Origin: an uncultured Ignavibacteriota bacterium
Lineage (GTDB): Bacteria > Bacteroidota > Ignavibacteria > Palsa-1295
DNA: 64,000 nt
Assembly (NCBI GenBank): GCA_903900335.1
Contig: CAIUMP010000022.1
Coordinates: 62,001 to 126,000, forward strand
Direction: 5' to 3'
Shown: positions 8,719 through 18,343 of the stretch, piece by piece
Position numbering within the stretch: the first letter of the stretch is position 1
How the letters are laid out: each line of letters begins with the position of its first letter
Program-made: the position numbers and the translations under genes
Notes under the pieces: generated by a model
Seen by the model: the letters and a program-made list of their open reading frames with translations, nothing else
Database searches by the model: none
Told to the model about the DNA's origin: nothing

Positions 8719-10428
8719 CTACGGCTTCTTGATGAATAAATAGACACCAGCCACAATTGTTAAAATTTGTGACGTCAGTGCTGTCGCAATTCCCAGATTC
8801 TTCCAGAATTCTGACCTTTCCTGGGGTACGATGATCAGATCTCCAGGAAGAATCTTGTAGTCTCGAATAGAACTCGGGTCAATATAGGATCCTGTCTTCG
8901 GATTCACAACACGCACTCCCGATCGGTTGGCCGTCGAGGTATAGCCCCCCGCTCGCGAGATATACTCATCGAATGTGCCGTTCGGTATGTAAACGACGTT
9001 TCCTTGATTATTTACGCTTCCAGAGACAGTCACATATCCGAGCGCACGCGGAACAAAGACCGAATCCTCCTCGCGGATGAGCAAATTCTGAGACTCGTCT
9101 CCGGCGAGAAGGCTTTTAAAGTCCACCACCATGACAGAGCGGTTAAACTGGTCTGAACGAGCCATCATGTATGTGAACTCTTCATCAGTAATTCCCTCCT
9201 TCCGCAGCGGAGCCAGCGCAAAAATTCGTTTAAATTCTGGATCGTTCTCCCATGTATTCACACCCACCCTCCGGATCAGCATCGCCTGCTCCAGCGACGC
9301 AGTTGGCAGCATCCCCCCAGCTCGCTGCAGCAGGTCCTTTATGCGCGTTGTGCCTGCCTGAATGGGGTACCTGCCCGGATAGTTCACTTCACCTCCAACA
9401 CCCGCCATTTGAGCGACGTGATATTTCAACAAGGATCGAATAAAGACCTGATCACCATCCTGAAGCAGTGGGTTTTCTCCGTTAGCCAGATTCACATATT
9501 GATGCTCCTGATGAGATGGATTGCTTGCCTCGAATCTGGTGATCTCGATTGAATCTGTGATTGCTGCTGGCAAAAGCCCTTTTGATAGCGCAATGGCTGT
9601 GGTTAGGGAATCACCTTCGACAAATTCCATGCGCTGCGGCTGGGAAACGCTACCCATAAGGGTTACAAATCTCTTCGCGGACGGCACGACGATCACATCG
9701 CCACTTTGCACCTCCGGATTTGCAGAAAGGTCGCCCAGTGCGTAGTAACGAAAAATGTCCGCTCTCGCCCGGATGTGTCCACTCAAGTCCCGGATCTCGA
9801 TATTACGCAAGGAAGAAGATGCCTTCATTCCGCCGGCCTTGTCAATGATCTCACTAACTCGCTGCAGAGCAACGGCGGACTGGACACCGGGTGAGAGCAC
9901 ATCTCCTAATAGGCTGATCTTTATCGGCCTTAATCGCCGCAAGGAAAGTGAGGCATCAGGAGATTTGTAATCACGTTTCAGGAAATCAACAACTCGTTTT
10001 TGCGCCTCAGTGACGGTAAGTCCGGAGACCTGAACCGGACCCGCGTTAGGAATCAGCAATCGACCCTCGGGAGTGACAGTAAGATTTTGATCTAAGGAAT
10101 GAAATGCGTAGACCGTCAAATTTAGACCGTCGCCGGGCCCCAGTATGTAGTGATTCGGATCGACGGTTTGTTCCAGCGGCTGTGCATCTTGCGGACCAGC
10201 TGGCTGCCCAACCCGCTGAGCGTAGATCTTGGCCATCGTCGTGTCTACGACATCCATCTTATTCTGATAGGACGAGTACACCTCGCTGGTGCTGAGCTGG
10301 GCCAAAGAGGGCCGCACCCAGCAGGCGATCACGATGCAGGCAACGACCAGTCTATTTGCCGATGCCCCAAATGCAGGTAAGAACCCTAAACTTGGGCTTC
10401 TTCTAGGCTTCAAATCCTTAGCTCTCAA
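8719..10428 (-). CDS. Wza-type polysaccharide export protein with SLBB repeats
   Basis: 569-residue outer-membrane/periplasmic exporter subunit. After an N-terminal hydrophobic signal (about 28-43, ending PSLAQ) comes the Poly_export domain (about 85-170: YILGPGDGLNLTVY, then the plug-type strand-rich section) and four or so SLBB domains (KISLLGDVLSPGV, VTLMGSVSQPQ, VGGEVNYPGRYP, VTVSGSVNNQGN). A C-terminal hydrophobic segment (NLGIATALTSQILTIVAGVY) would anchor it or form the pore. First gene of the exopolysaccharide operon; the upstream 400 bases probably hold its promoter. Confidence 0.9.
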   Translation of the reverse strand: MRAKDLKPRRSPSLGFLPAFGASANRLVVACIVIACWVRPSLAQLSTSEVYSSYQNKMDVVDTTMAKIYAQRVGQPAGPQDAQPLEQTVDPNHYILGPGDGLNLTVYAFHSLDQNLTVTPEGRLLIPNAGPVQVSGLTVTEAQKRVVDFLKRDYKSPDASLSLRRLRPIKISLLGDVLSPGVQSAVALQRVSEIIDKAGGMKASSSLRNIEIRDLSGHIRARADIFRYYALGDLSANPEVQSGDVIVVPSAKRFVTLMGSVSQPQRMEFVEGDSLTTAIALSKGLLPAAITDSIEITRFEASNPSHQEHQYVNLANGENPLLQDGDQVFIRSLLKYHVAQMAGVGGEVNYPGRYPIQAGTTRIKDLLQRAGGMLPTASLEQAMLIRRVGVNTWENDPEFKRIFALAPLRKEGITDEEFTYMMARSDQFNRSVMVVDFKSLLAGDESQNLLIREEDSVFVPRALGYVTVSGSVNNQGNVVYIPNGTFDEYISRAGGYTSTANRSGVRVVNPKTGSYIDPSSIRDYKILPGDLIIVPQERSEFWKNLGIATALTSQILTIVAGVYLFIKKP

Positions 10429-10830
10429 CGATTTTTGGATAATTGCAGAATCAACTCAGCGGATTTGTGATCATCCAGCTGCACGATTAGCAGCAGGGCC
10501 TGATCCGTTCAAAACGGCCCTACTTTAAGCACCCCTCTAAGATTTGAACTCATCCTTCAGTTCCTATTTCGTCCACTGGATGCAGGTCAATTTTTTGTCC
10601 CCCCGGGAGACCGCATCGGTCTTCTTGCAAGTGGATTGTCGCCGATTCCATGGTTGTTACTCCAGTGTCTCCATTGCGCCTTATGCTCCAGTGATCCGCA
10701 ATTCAATATCTTAATAGGGAGGGCTTCCACTGGAAATTGGTGATGGCCCCGATTTGGGACTCTGCTCGATCAACACACTCCTTCCTTAGGTGCTCGAACT
10801 GAACATTTTGTGCTCCAGTTGTTCGTGGAG
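10429..10830. other. Divergent intergenic region between EPS operon and DUF72 gene
   Basis: About 400 bases with no ORF of coding character. It must hold the promoters of the minus-strand EPS operon and the plus-strand DUF72 gene, but I see no clear consensus element or strong hairpin in it. Confidence 0.5.
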
Positions 10831-11766
10831 ATGAAATTTTCAGCCGAGCTCGCCGCTCCGAAATTACGAGAACTTGCTGCCCAGAACATCTATCTTGGAA
10901 CCTCCTCTTGGAAGTATCCAGGATGGATCGGTCAGGTCTACAAGCGGGATTACTCTGGGCCACGCTCCCTTGTGAATAAGCAGCGGTTCGAAGCTGAATC
11001 CTTGGCGGAATACGCTCAAGTATTCCCGACAGTGTGTTTGGATGAAGCGTACTGGAGATTCCCAAATCCAGACGCCCTCGCAAGGTACGCTACCATGGTA
11101 CCCGATGATTTCAGGTTCGCGCTGAAGGTCACCAAGTTCATAACAGAACGAAGGGATCATCAGGGTAAGCTGAATCCAGATTACCTCGATGCCACTCTCT
11201 TTAAGCAGCAGTTCCTAGAGCCTGTTCGTCAAGCGCTCGGACAAAAACTTGGGCCCATTATATTCGAATTCTCTCCGTTCTTCTTCGATCGAGAGTGGGG
11301 CCATAATGATTACTCAGTTTTGCAATTCCTCAAAGACTACCATCGCTTCTTTTCCGCTATTCCAAAGCTGGAGACACAACTCGCCGTAGAGGTTCGTGAC
11401 CCAAAACTACTAGCAGTGCCGAAATATTTTGAAGGCCTGAAATATCATAGGTTGGCGTACACTTTCAACGAGCAGACGTGGATGCCAGAGATCAGCGAGC
11501 AGCTGCAAATTCCAGGAGTGTTTTCGACAGATTTTTCTGTAATGCGACTATTAGTTCGTCCAGGGGTCAAGCATAATGAGGCGGTAGAAGAATTTGCGCC
11601 CTATGACCGGACTCAACTAGTACTTCCGCGACTGCGCGAAGGCTTTGTGGAGGCGATCCGGAAATCACAAGTAAACGGACGTGGCCTCTACGCCTATACA
11701 AACAACCGTGTTGAAGGCAACGCCCCGAACACGATCTGGGCTGTGTTGAAGCTGCTCTTTCCTTGA
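10831..11766 (+). CDS. DUF72 family protein (YecE-like)
   Basis: 311 residues from ATG 10831; a GTG seven codons upstream is also possible. The DUF72 TIM-barrel-like fold is recognisable from IYLGTSSWKYPGWIGQVY, the VCLDEAYWRFP strand, FALKVTKFITERR and the late AYTNNRVEGNAPNTI segment. The family is widespread and its reaction is not established. There is no signal peptide. It stands alone between the EPS operon and the convergent DUF899 gene. Confidence 0.87.
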   Translation: MKFSAELAAPKLRELAAQNIYLGTSSWKYPGWIGQVYKRDYSGPRSLVNKQRFEAESLAEYAQVFPTVCLDEAYWRFPNPDALARYATMVPDDFRFALKVTKFITERRDHQGKLNPDYLDATLFKQQFLEPVRQALGQKLGPIIFEFSPFFFDREWGHNDYSVLQFLKDYHRFFSAIPKLETQLAVEVRDPKLLAVPKYFEGLKYHRLAYTFNEQTWMPEISEQLQIPGVFSTDFSVMRLLVRPGVKHNEAVEEFAPYDRTQLVLPRLREGFVEAIRKSQVNGRGLYAYTNNRVEGNAPNTIWAVLKLLFP

Positions 11767-11837
11767 TAGCGTCCCGGTCGAATAAGAGTGCAAATAGCCC
11801 GAGACCAAGGTATTGCCTGCATCCGCAGAGCTAAATG

Positions 11838-12485
11838 TTAGTCGTGTGCCATGTCTTTCTTCACTGGCTCCGCATAGGAGAACTTAGGGTGCCACTCGGT
11901 TTCACTTGGGAGCAAATCCAGAAAATGCCACAACCCCAAGTACGGATCACCCGGACCAAACCCTGCCTTCGATACATGAAAGATCTTGCCATCTTCGTCC
12001 TTGCGTAGCACAGAGACTCCCGGCCAAAATCTGCCAGGTTCTGGCTCGAATCCTAGATCGTGTTTGAAGCTCGTACCTTTTGTCGACAGCATTCGGAAGT
12101 TCCAGCCACGGTCCCGAGCAAAACGCCGTTGGGTCTCTGGTGCATCCGGCGAGGTGAGGATAAATCCAGCGCGATCTTCCAGATGCTTGGTCAATCCGAT
12201 GAAGCCATCCGCCCACAATGTGCAGTACGAACAGGCCTTCCCCATATTATGCACGACAATAAGTTCGCTCTTGTCGCCGAAGGCATCACTAAGTTTCACA
12301 GTTTCACCAGACCAGCTTGTCAGTTCGTAGTCACGAATCGGCTCAGCAGGAATTTGTCGGCGGAGTGCCGCAATCTTCTTCTGCAAGTCCGTTACCTCCG
12401 TTTCAAGCTTCTCGATTTCTTCCATTGCCGAGCCTGCAAGAGCCCCGACACCCAGCCCATTTTGCCCTACAATCGCCATTTCCAT
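11838..12485 (-). CDS. DUF899 family thioredoxin-like protein
   Basis: 215 residues with a short N-terminal coiled-coil-like helix (about 20-45, EEIEKLETEVTDLQKK) before a thioredoxin-like domain. The conserved section ELIVVHNMGKACSYCTLWADG carries a CSYC motif, and FILTSPDAPETQRRFARDRGW and GVSVLRKDEDGKIFH follow in the order seen in DUF899 proteins. Function unproven; a thiol redox role is plausible. The start ATG has GGAAG six bases upstream, and a TATATTTG promoter element lies about 30 bases ahead. Confidence 0.85.
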   Translation of the reverse strand: MEMAIVGQNGLGVGALAGSAMEEIEKLETEVTDLQKKIAALRRQIPAEPIRDYELTSWSGETVKLSDAFGDKSELIVVHNMGKACSYCTLWADGFIGLTKHLEDRAGFILTSPDAPETQRRFARDRGWNFRMLSTKGTSFKHDLGFEPEPGRFWPGVSVLRKDEDGKIFHVSKAGFGPGDPYLGLWHFLDLLPSETEWHPKFSYAEPVKKDMAHD

Positions 12486-12513
12486 AATTTTCTTCCAAAT
12501 TGTTAAGAACTCA

Positions 12514-12521
12514 CAAATATA
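12514..12521 (-). promoter_or_regulatory. Putative -7 element of the DUF899 gene
   Basis: The minus strand reads TATATTTG, an exact match to the Bacteroidota sigma-A -7 consensus TAnnTTTG, 28 bases before the ATG. No convincing TTTG -33 element at the normal distance was found. Confidence 0.4.
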
Positions 12522-12615
12522 CTTTAATTTCTCGATTTCAGCTTGTTTTCAACTCTTTTCCCACTTCATCCCACCTTGAATATCGGCGAATTTCGCCACT
12601 ATTTCTACCAAACCC

Positions 12616-12646
12616 TTGCATTCTTCCAAAAAAACTCGTATTTTAG
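12616..12646 (+). promoter_or_regulatory. Possible promoter of the Hc1-like gene
   Basis: TTG at 12616 and TATTTTAG at 12639 are spaced 20 bases apart, one mismatch from the Bacteroidota -33/-7 pair. The resulting leader would be about 95 bases. Confidence 0.28.
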
Positions 12647-12747
12647 TATCCAGTGAATCGACTCAGTGTCCTGGAAATGGCAACATTCCGAGGTCATTGG
12701 AGCAGAACTCAATCTACATCAGGACTATTCAGGAGGTTAATTTTTCC

Positions 12748-12939
12748 ATGAACCGATACAAAGAACTACAAGACCTGCTTGCTACCTTTGAAAAGGACTT
12801 TGAGAAGTTCTACGACAAGAGCAATAAGTCAGCCGGTACTCGCATTCGAAAGTCAATGAACGAGTTGAAGCGTAAGGCCCAGGAGATCCGCAAGGAGGTC
12901 CAGGACATGAAGACTTCCGAGCCGGCCGCCGGCGCTTAA
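12748..12939 (+). CDS. Histone H1-like (Hc1-type) nucleoid protein
   Basis: A 63-residue, highly charged, entirely helical-looking protein starting MNRYKELQDLLATFEKDF and containing KSAGTRIRKSMNELKRKAQEIRKEVQDMK. This pattern matches the short Hc1-like proteins of Bacteroidota/Chlorobiota, thought to bind DNA and compact the nucleoid. An AGGAGG ribosome-binding site lies ten bases before the ATG, the strongest in the window, which fits an abundant protein. A longer in-frame extension upstream ignores this site and is unlikely. A strong terminator follows. It is monocistronic. Confidence 0.85.
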   Translation: MNRYKELQDLLATFEKDFEKFYDKSNKSAGTRIRKSMNELKRKAQEIRKEVQDMKTSEPAAGA

Positions 12940-12965
12940 TATTTACTTTTGACCAAAAACCGCAA

Positions 12966-12995
12966 GAGCGGCCCAACATTTTCGCTGGGCCGCTC
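12966..12995 (+). terminator. Terminator after Hc1-like gene
   Basis: GAGCGGCCCA pairs perfectly with TGGGCCGCTC around a ten-base loop; GTTTGCTTT follows. Position 26 bases after the stop codon supports intrinsic termination. Confidence 0.75.
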
Positions 12996-13020
12996 GTTTG
13001 CTTTCCGCTCGTGACAATTC

Positions 13021-13042
13021 CAATTCTACGGAGTGTAGAATT
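13021..13042. repeat. Short inverted repeat upstream of prolyl oligopeptidase gene
   Basis: AATTCTAC and GTAGAATT form an 8-bp perfect dyad with a five-base spacer about 30 bases before the start codon. It could be an operator or a leader hairpin; nothing more can be said. Confidence 0.3.
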
Positions 13043-13074
13043 TTGGTTATCCATACTGGAATCGACGAATCACA

Positions 13075-15183
13075 ATGAAAATCCTCCTCCTAATCGTTTC
13101 TTTCTCAATTATGCTCACTGCTGAAAGCTTCGCTCAATCGCTACACTATCCAACAGCACGCAAGGTCGATCAGGTAGATAATTACTTTGGAACAACGGTG
13201 GCAGACCCGTATCGCTGGATGGAGCACGGCGACTCGGCTGATGTCCACTCATGGGTCGAAGCGGAAAATAGGGTCACCGAGGAGTATTTGTCCAAGATCC
13301 CGTACCGCAAGGAGCTTCACTCTCGCCTCGAGCAATTGTACAACTATCCCCGAATGAGCGCTCCACACAAGGTTGGCAACTATTATTTCTTTTCAAAGAA
13401 TAGCGGCCTTCAGAATCAGGCCGTTGTGTATCGTCAACACGGTCTCAAGGGTAAGCCCGAGGTATTCCTGGACCCGAACACCCTCTCGAAAGACGGCACA
13501 ACCTCCCTCGGCGGAATGCAATATTCCAACGACGACAAGTACGTTGCTTACACGCTGCAAAAATCCGGCTCGGACTGGCAGGAGATATTTGTCAAGGAAG
13601 TCGCTACCGGCAAGCAGCTTCCGGATCACATAGAATGGGCGCGTTACACATCGGCGTCCTGGTACAGGGATGGATTCTTTTACGCACGATACGATGCCCC
13701 AACATCGGGACAATACACTGCTTCAAGTGACTTTCAGAAGATCTACTATCACAAGTTGGGCACCGCGCAAGCTTCCGACACGCTGATCTATGAAGACCCA
13801 ACACATGCTCAGCGCACCTCCGACATCGAAGTAACAGAAGACGAGAAGTATCTTTTGCTCTATCAAAACGAAGGCGGTAAGGTCGGCTCACTCGTGTTTT
13901 GGAAGCGGGCCGATGAACCCCATGCGCCATTCAAGCCTCTTATCTCCGAATATGGTCATCTGTCATTCGTCATTGACAACATCGAGGACAGGTTCCTGAT
14001 GGTCACCGATGAAGGTGCACCAACCAATCGGATCGTGATCGTTGATCCGTATAATCCTGGAGCTGCAAACTATCAGACTCTGCTTGCAGCACGGCCAGAA
14101 AAGCTTGTGGAAGTCAGCGCGGTTGGTGGCAAGCTAATTGCCACCTATCTGAAAGATGCTTCCCATCACGTCTATGTCTATGACATGTCAGGAAATTTGG
14201 AGAAAGAGATCGAACTTCCGGGCATCGGGAGCGTCGGTGGATTTGCTGGCAAGCGCAACTCTGAAGAAGTCTTCTACACTTTCTCAAGCTTCACGACTCC
14301 ACCTACCATTTTTCGCTACGACCTGTTGCAGAACAAATCGTCCTTGTTCCACAAGACCGAAGTGCCATTTGATATCAGCGCCTTCGAAACGGAGCAAGTC
14401 TTCTTTACAAGTAAGGATGGCACGAGGGTACCCATGTTCATCGTCCACAAAAAAGGAATGGTCCGAGATGGGAACAACATCACCGAGCTATCGGCATATG
14501 GCGGATTTAACATCAGCCTCACACCATATTTCAGCCCGTCAATTATAGCCCTTCTCGAACGCGGAGGGATCTATGCGGTCGCCAATCTTCGAGGCGGTGG
14601 TGAGTACGGCAAGGCATGGCACGAGGCGGGAATGAAGCTCAAGAAGCAGAATGTCTTTGACGACTTCTTCGCTGCAGCGGAATATCTATTCCAACAGGCA
14701 TACACTTCTCCGGAATACATGGCGATCGAGGGCGGCTCGAATGGCGGACTGCTCGTAGGAGCCGCAATTTGCCAACATCCTGATTGGTGGAAAGTGGCAC
14801 TGCCAGCAGTCGGCGTTATGGACATGCTACGCTTCCATAAATTCACCATTGGCTGGGGATGGGCCTCCGAGTATGGCACCAGCGAAGATTCTGTTGACTT
14901 CGCGAATCTCTACAAGTACTCACCGCTCCACAATTTGAAGCCCGGTACCTCCTACCCCGCAACTTTGGTGACGACCGCAGACCACGATGATCGTGTGGTC
15001 CCCGCCCATTCCTTTAAGTTCACAGCAACTTTGCAGGATGTGCAATCTGGACCGAATCCTGTTCTGATCGCGGTCGAAACTAAGGCAGGGCACGGGGGGG
15101 GCAAACCTATCTCAAAGTACATTCGGGAATATGCGGATCAACTTTCCTTTCTCCTCTACAACACCGGCTGGAAGAAAAATTGA
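13075..15183 (+). CDS. Prolyl oligopeptidase family serine peptidase (S9A), exported
   Basis: 702-residue peptidase that cleaves after proline in short peptides. A signal peptide (1-20, ending ESFAQ) suggests periplasmic export. The N-terminal PDPYRWME-type segment (VADPYRWMEHGDS) and the seven-bladed propeller (about 75-400) precede an alpha/beta hydrolase domain. Catalytic residues are visible: Ser555 in GGSNGG, Asp in ADHDDRV (635-641) and His673 in GHGGG; ANLRGGGEYG is also conserved. Length matches the family (about 680-710). Complete, no sign of damage. Confidence 0.95.
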   Translation: MKILLLIVSFSIMLTAESFAQSLHYPTARKVDQVDNYFGTTVADPYRWMEHGDSADVHSWVEAENRVTEEYLSKIPYRKELHSRLEQLYNYPRMSAPHKVGNYYFFSKNSGLQNQAVVYRQHGLKGKPEVFLDPNTLSKDGTTSLGGMQYSNDDKYVAYTLQKSGSDWQEIFVKEVATGKQLPDHIEWARYTSASWYRDGFFYARYDAPTSGQYTASSDFQKIYYHKLGTAQASDTLIYEDPTHAQRTSDIEVTEDEKYLLLYQNEGGKVGSLVFWKRADEPHAPFKPLISEYGHLSFVIDNIEDRFLMVTDEGAPTNRIVIVDPYNPGAANYQTLLAARPEKLVEVSAVGGKLIATYLKDASHHVYVYDMSGNLEKEIELPGIGSVGGFAGKRNSEEVFYTFSSFTTPPTIFRYDLLQNKSSLFHKTEVPFDISAFETEQVFFTSKDGTRVPMFIVHKKGMVRDGNNITELSAYGGFNISLTPYFSPSIIALLERGGIYAVANLRGGGEYGKAWHEAGMKLKKQNVFDDFFAAAEYLFQQAYTSPEYMAIEGGSNGGLLVGAAICQHPDWWKVALPAVGVMDMLRFHKFTIGWGWASEYGTSEDSVDFANLYKYSPLHNLKPGTSYPATLVTTADHDDRVVPAHSFKFTATLQDVQSGPNPVLIAVETKAGHGGGKPISKYIREYADQLSFLLYNTGWKKN

Positions 15184-15200
15184 CGACGAAGACAGGATGA

Positions 15201-15395
15201 GGCCCTCTGGAACTGACGCGATTCGCAGAATACGCGGGAGGTATTCCAGCGAACGCCGTTTTCTGCAACGTAGACGATGTCTACGAATATCTCCTTCCGT
15301 CAGTCCGGCGGTTGGCGCTCTTCTTGCTCCTAACTCTAAGAAATCTGAGGAATCTCATGAATAGGTGGCAGCAACATCGTAACTTTGCACTGTGA
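15201..15395 (+). other. Possible small unassigned ORF without ATG, overlapping the MCE gene start
   Basis: One plus-strand frame stays open for about 64 codons and reads like a real protein (contains RFAEYAGGIPANAVFCNVD and a Leu-rich helix). Its TGA at 15393-15395 overlaps the GTG start of the next gene in a GTGA arrangement typical of coupled genes. However, no ATG, GTG or TTG with a ribosome-binding site was found at its beginning (CTG is the only candidate), and an in-frame TGA lies just before it. It may be a remnant or chance. Confidence 0.2.
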
Positions 15396-16348
15396 CTAAA
15401 GAAGAAAAGACTGATATCCGGGTCGGCGTTACTGTTCTCGTAGGACTCGCGCTCTTGCTCGGTGGCATTGTTTGGGCGAAATCGTGGACGGTGGGTGGAA
15501 AAATCGAGACTGCTCGAGCGATCTTCCCTTCGGCTGGGGGCCTTGAGCCGGGCGATCCGGTAACCATAAATGGAGTAAAGAGCGGCACCGTACAATCCAT
15601 TCAGCTCGAACAAGCGGATGTGATCGTGACGATGAACTTCACGAAGCACGTGGACCTTCGAAAAGACGCTAGCGCTTCGATCTCCATGTTGGAGCTAATG
15701 AGTGGAAAAAAAGTAGAACTCGCGCTGGGAAGATCCTCAGAGCCGCTCCCACCACTTGCACTGATTCCAGGTAACTATACTGGCGACATCAGTTCACTTG
15801 TCGGAACCGTCACGGTGCTTGCTAACACGCTGGAAACAATAACCGGACGAACGGACACTCTGTTCACATTCTTGAACAAGATGCTCAAGGACGATTTTGC
15901 TGGAAAGCTTAATCAGACTGTCGATCAGGCACGAAGTGCCTTGGTTTCTCTCGGGAATGTGGCAGATAATGCGAACAATATGATCGTGGAGGACGCGCCG
16001 GCGTTCAAGCGTACTCTCGCTCAGGCGGAAACAGCGACCAATGAACTTTCACTTGCACTTTCTGAGAACAGACCTGGGATTCGGATGTTTATAGATTCTG
16101 GCGCCAGGGCGCTGACCGAGGGACGAGCGATGTTACAGAAAGCAAATACGCTCGTTTCACGGTTTGACAGCCTGATTTCAGGCAATTCAGAACAGAAGAC
16201 AGTGTTCTACAAGTTGATGAAGGATCCTGCGTTCGCTCTCAGAGTCGATAGCGTCGTAACTTCTCTGACGAAGCTTGTCGAACAAATACGATTCCAAGGC
16301 ATCGACGCGAACATTCGCTTCTGGGAAAGCAGCAAACCAATCAAGTAG
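15392..16348 (+). CDS. MCE (MlaD-type) domain lipid-transport protein
   Basis: 318 residues. One N-terminal membrane helix (about 11-30, VGVTVLVGLALLLGGIVWA) is followed by a single MCE domain (about 38-120: ARAIFPSAGGLEPGDPVTINGVKSGTV is cut here to its core GGLEPGDPV), then a long helical region likely to form a hexameric tube. MlaD proteins carry phospholipids between the two membranes as part of an MlaFEDB ABC system. No MlaE permease or MlaF ATPase gene is adjacent, so partners must be elsewhere. The start is GTG at 15392. Confidence 0.87.
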   Translation: MTKEEKTDIRVGVTVLVGLALLLGGIVWAKSWTVGGKIETARAIFPSAGGLEPGDPVTINGVKSGTVQSIQLEQADVIVTMNFTKHVDLRKDASASISMLELMSGKKVELALGRSSEPLPPLALIPGNYTGDISSLVGTVTVLANTLETITGRTDTLFTFLNKMLKDDFAGKLNQTVDQARSALVSLGNVADNANNMIVEDAPAFKRTLAQAETATNELSLALSENRPGIRMFIDSGARALTEGRAMLQKANTLVSRFDSLISGNSEQKTVFYKLMKDPAFALRVDSVVTSLTKLVEQIRFQGIDANIRFWESSKPIK

Positions 16349-16379
16349 TTTTGAAGGTAGAATCCAAGATAACCATCAC

Positions 16380-17414
16380 ATGTTCGGATCAATGACACGA
16401 AAACTCTCCCTCCCGTTATTCCTATTCGTTTCCTTAATTGCACTTGCAAGCTGCAGTAAAAAGCAGGAGGACATGACGCCCGTCCAGCCTGGCGAGAGCG
16501 TGACGTATAAGGATCTTGTGTACCGCTTCAGCTTCAAAGCGCCGAAGGCCTGGGTTGTGGAATCCGTACCCGGGAGGAACACGACCTACTACTCATCGTC
16601 AGCTACAGAGACACGCTTCCAGAAGTTCACGGAGGGCGATTACGGCGCTCGCGTCGGCGTTGCGGTCGTCGAGCACATGACCAAAGAAAAGGCCGCCGAA
16701 GATTTCAAGGGTAGCATGGAGAATGTGAACTTCACTGCTGCAGAAGCAACAACACTTGGCGGTTTGCCCGCACTTAAGATCGGCTATAGCACTTCTGAAG
16801 AAGACGGGCTCACCGGATACCGGATCTTCACAGACAAGGATTCTCTTCTTACTTACTTCGATGCTGCCACATTCGGAGCAGACCGTATGAAGAAGTACGC
16901 TGCCGTGTTTGATCTCGCAGAGAAATCGGTCCAACCGGCCTTCGTCTATAAAGTGACGAACGGGAAGATCGACAGCGCGAGCCTAAGTGCCATGATGGAG
17001 CAGATGAAACCATCGCAAATATTCAGCACCTTCTCAGGCACTGGATTTTCCATTCAATATCCCGATAATTTCTCTGCCTCGGCAATGGCGGCAGGCGTGG
17101 AGATCAAGGGTGAACGCGCGGATGCCATGGTTCGTGTTGACGCAAATCCTGTCGCCAAAGGAATAGACCTAGCGAAGTACGTTGCGGAGAATTCGAAGAG
17201 TGCTATCTATCGAGGTGCCGCCCCGCAAGGTGCCACGCTCTCCGGCCAACCAGCGAAGGTCCTGAGCTACGGCACAAGTGGCGCAACGGCACGGACATAC
17301 TTTGTGATGTCCGGTGAGAAGGTTTACCGCATCACGGTTTCTTGGCCAAACGAGTTGGAGGCGGCGTTCCGCCCAGCGCTTGAAAAATCTGTTCAAAGCT
17401 TTAAGCTAAAGTAA
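16380..17414 (+). CDS. Lipoprotein with two PsbP/DcrB-like repeats (tentative)
   Basis: About 344 residues. The N-terminus [21 protein letters not shown] is a lipoprotein signal (lipobox LASC); ATG at 16392 is an equally good start. The mature protein seems to hold two similar halves (about 40-190 and 220-344): each has a section like [14 protein letters not shown] / [14 protein letters not shown] and ends in EKSVQSF-type helices, the pattern of PsbP/DcrB-like domains. The assignment is by pattern and is tentative. It follows the MCE gene by 31 bases and may be co-transcribed with it. Confidence 0.7.
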   Translation: MFGSMTRKLSLPLFLFVSLIALASCSKKQEDMTPVQPGESVTYKDLVYRFSFKAPKAWVVESVPGRNTTYYSSSATETRFQKFTEGDYGARVGVAVVEHMTKEKAAEDFKGSMENVNFTAAEATTLGGLPALKIGYSTSEEDGLTGYRIFTDKDSLLTYFDAATFGADRMKKYAAVFDLAEKSVQPAFVYKVTNGKIDSASLSAMMEQMKPSQIFSTFSGTGFSIQYPDNFSASAMAAGVEIKGERADAMVRVDANPVAKGIDLAKYVAENSKSAIYRGAAPQGATLSGQPAKVLSYGTSGATARTYFVMSGEKVYRITVSWPNELEAAFRPALEKSVQSFKLK

Positions 17415-17437
17415 TCGGGACGCCCCCATTTTCCATC

Positions 17438-17463
17438 GCCCCTCTTCCCCATGGGAGAGGGGC
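17438..17463 (+). terminator. Hairpin between lipoprotein gene and dapD
   Basis: GCCCCTCTT and GAGAGGGGC form a stem with one mismatch around an 8-base loop, ending 13 bases before the dapD ATG. No T run follows, so it may be a translation-regulating or processing hairpin instead of a terminator. Confidence 0.4.
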
Positions 17464-17476
17464 ACCCGACGAGCAA

Positions 17477-18343
17477 ATGACAACTCTTGATCTACATCCA
17501 ACGATAGAGCAACTCCTTTCCTACAGCGCCGAGGAGTTGCTCGTGCACCGTGACATCGCCATCAACACCGTGCTCCGGCTTCGAATGGCATTGAACAAAG
17601 GTGAAGTTCGTGCTGCGGAGCCGGACGTTAGTGCGGTCGGCGGATGGCGAGTGAATTCCTGGGTCAAGCAGGGAATTCTGCTCGGATTTCGGTTCGGAAA
17701 GCTTCGAGAGACAGGTGCACCGCAGAACTGGCACTTCTTCGACAAGGACACGGTGCCGCTGCATGGCTTCAGGATCGAAGATAACGTTCGCATCGTCCCA
17801 GGTGGGAGCACCGTTCGCGACGGAGCTCATCTTGCACCAGGCATCATTATGATGCCTCCCTCCTACGTGAATATCGGTGCGTACGTTGGCTCGGGAACGC
17901 TGATCGACTCCCACGCTCTTGTCGGCTCCTGCGCTCAAGTCGGTGAGCGCGTACACATAAGCGCCGCTTCTCAAATCGGTGGAGTACTCGAACCTGCTGG
18001 CGCACTTCCTGTCATTATTGAGGATGATGTCCTCCTCGGTGGAAATACGGGGGTCTACGAAGGCTGCATCGTCAAGCGTCGGGCGGTGCTCGGGACGGGC
18101 GTTGTACTGACCGGTTCTACTCCGATCTATGACCTGGTCAACTCGTGCATCATCTCCCGTACAAGCGAGAGCGACCCACTGATTGTGCCCGAAGGTGCTG
18201 TTATTGTTGCTGGATCACGTTCTGTCGCAGGCCGCTCTGCGTTTGCTGAAGAGCATGGACTCTCGATCTACTCACCGATCATCATCAAATATAGAGACGA
18301 ACGGACCGACGCGCGTACCGCACTCGAATCGGCGCTCAGATAG
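17477..18343 (+). CDS. dapD: 2,3,4,5-tetrahydropyridine-2,6-dicarboxylate N-succinyltransferase
   Basis: Lysine/meso-diaminopimelate pathway enzyme that succinylates tetrahydrodipicolinate using succinyl-CoA; cytosolic. 288 residues, close to the usual 270-290. The N-terminal helical domain (1-95) precedes a left-handed beta-helix of hexapeptide repeats. Signature sections visible are [44 protein letters not shown], and [12 protein letters not shown]. No other dap gene is nearby. It ends well before the next gene and is probably transcribed on its own. Confidence 0.96.
   Translation: MTTLDLHPTIEQLLSYSAEELLVHRDIAINTVLRLRMALNKGEVRAAEPDVSAVGGWRVNSWVKQGILLGFRFGKLRETGAPQNWHFFDKDTVPLHGFRIEDNVRIVPGGSTVRDGAHLAPGIIMMPPSYVNIGAYVGSGTLIDSHALVGSCAQVGERVHISAASQIGGVLEPAGALPVIIEDDVLLGGNTGVYEGCIVKRRAVLGTGVVLTGSTPIYDLVNSCIISRTSESDPLIVPEGAVIVAGSRSVAGRSAFAEEHGLSIYSPIIIKYRDERTDARTALESALR

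Noticed and set aside
15197-15364. ATG-started frame overlapping the candidate ORF before the MCE gene
   Set aside because: Its translation is Arg/Ser-rich with no structure-like pattern; the neighbouring frame looks more protein-like.
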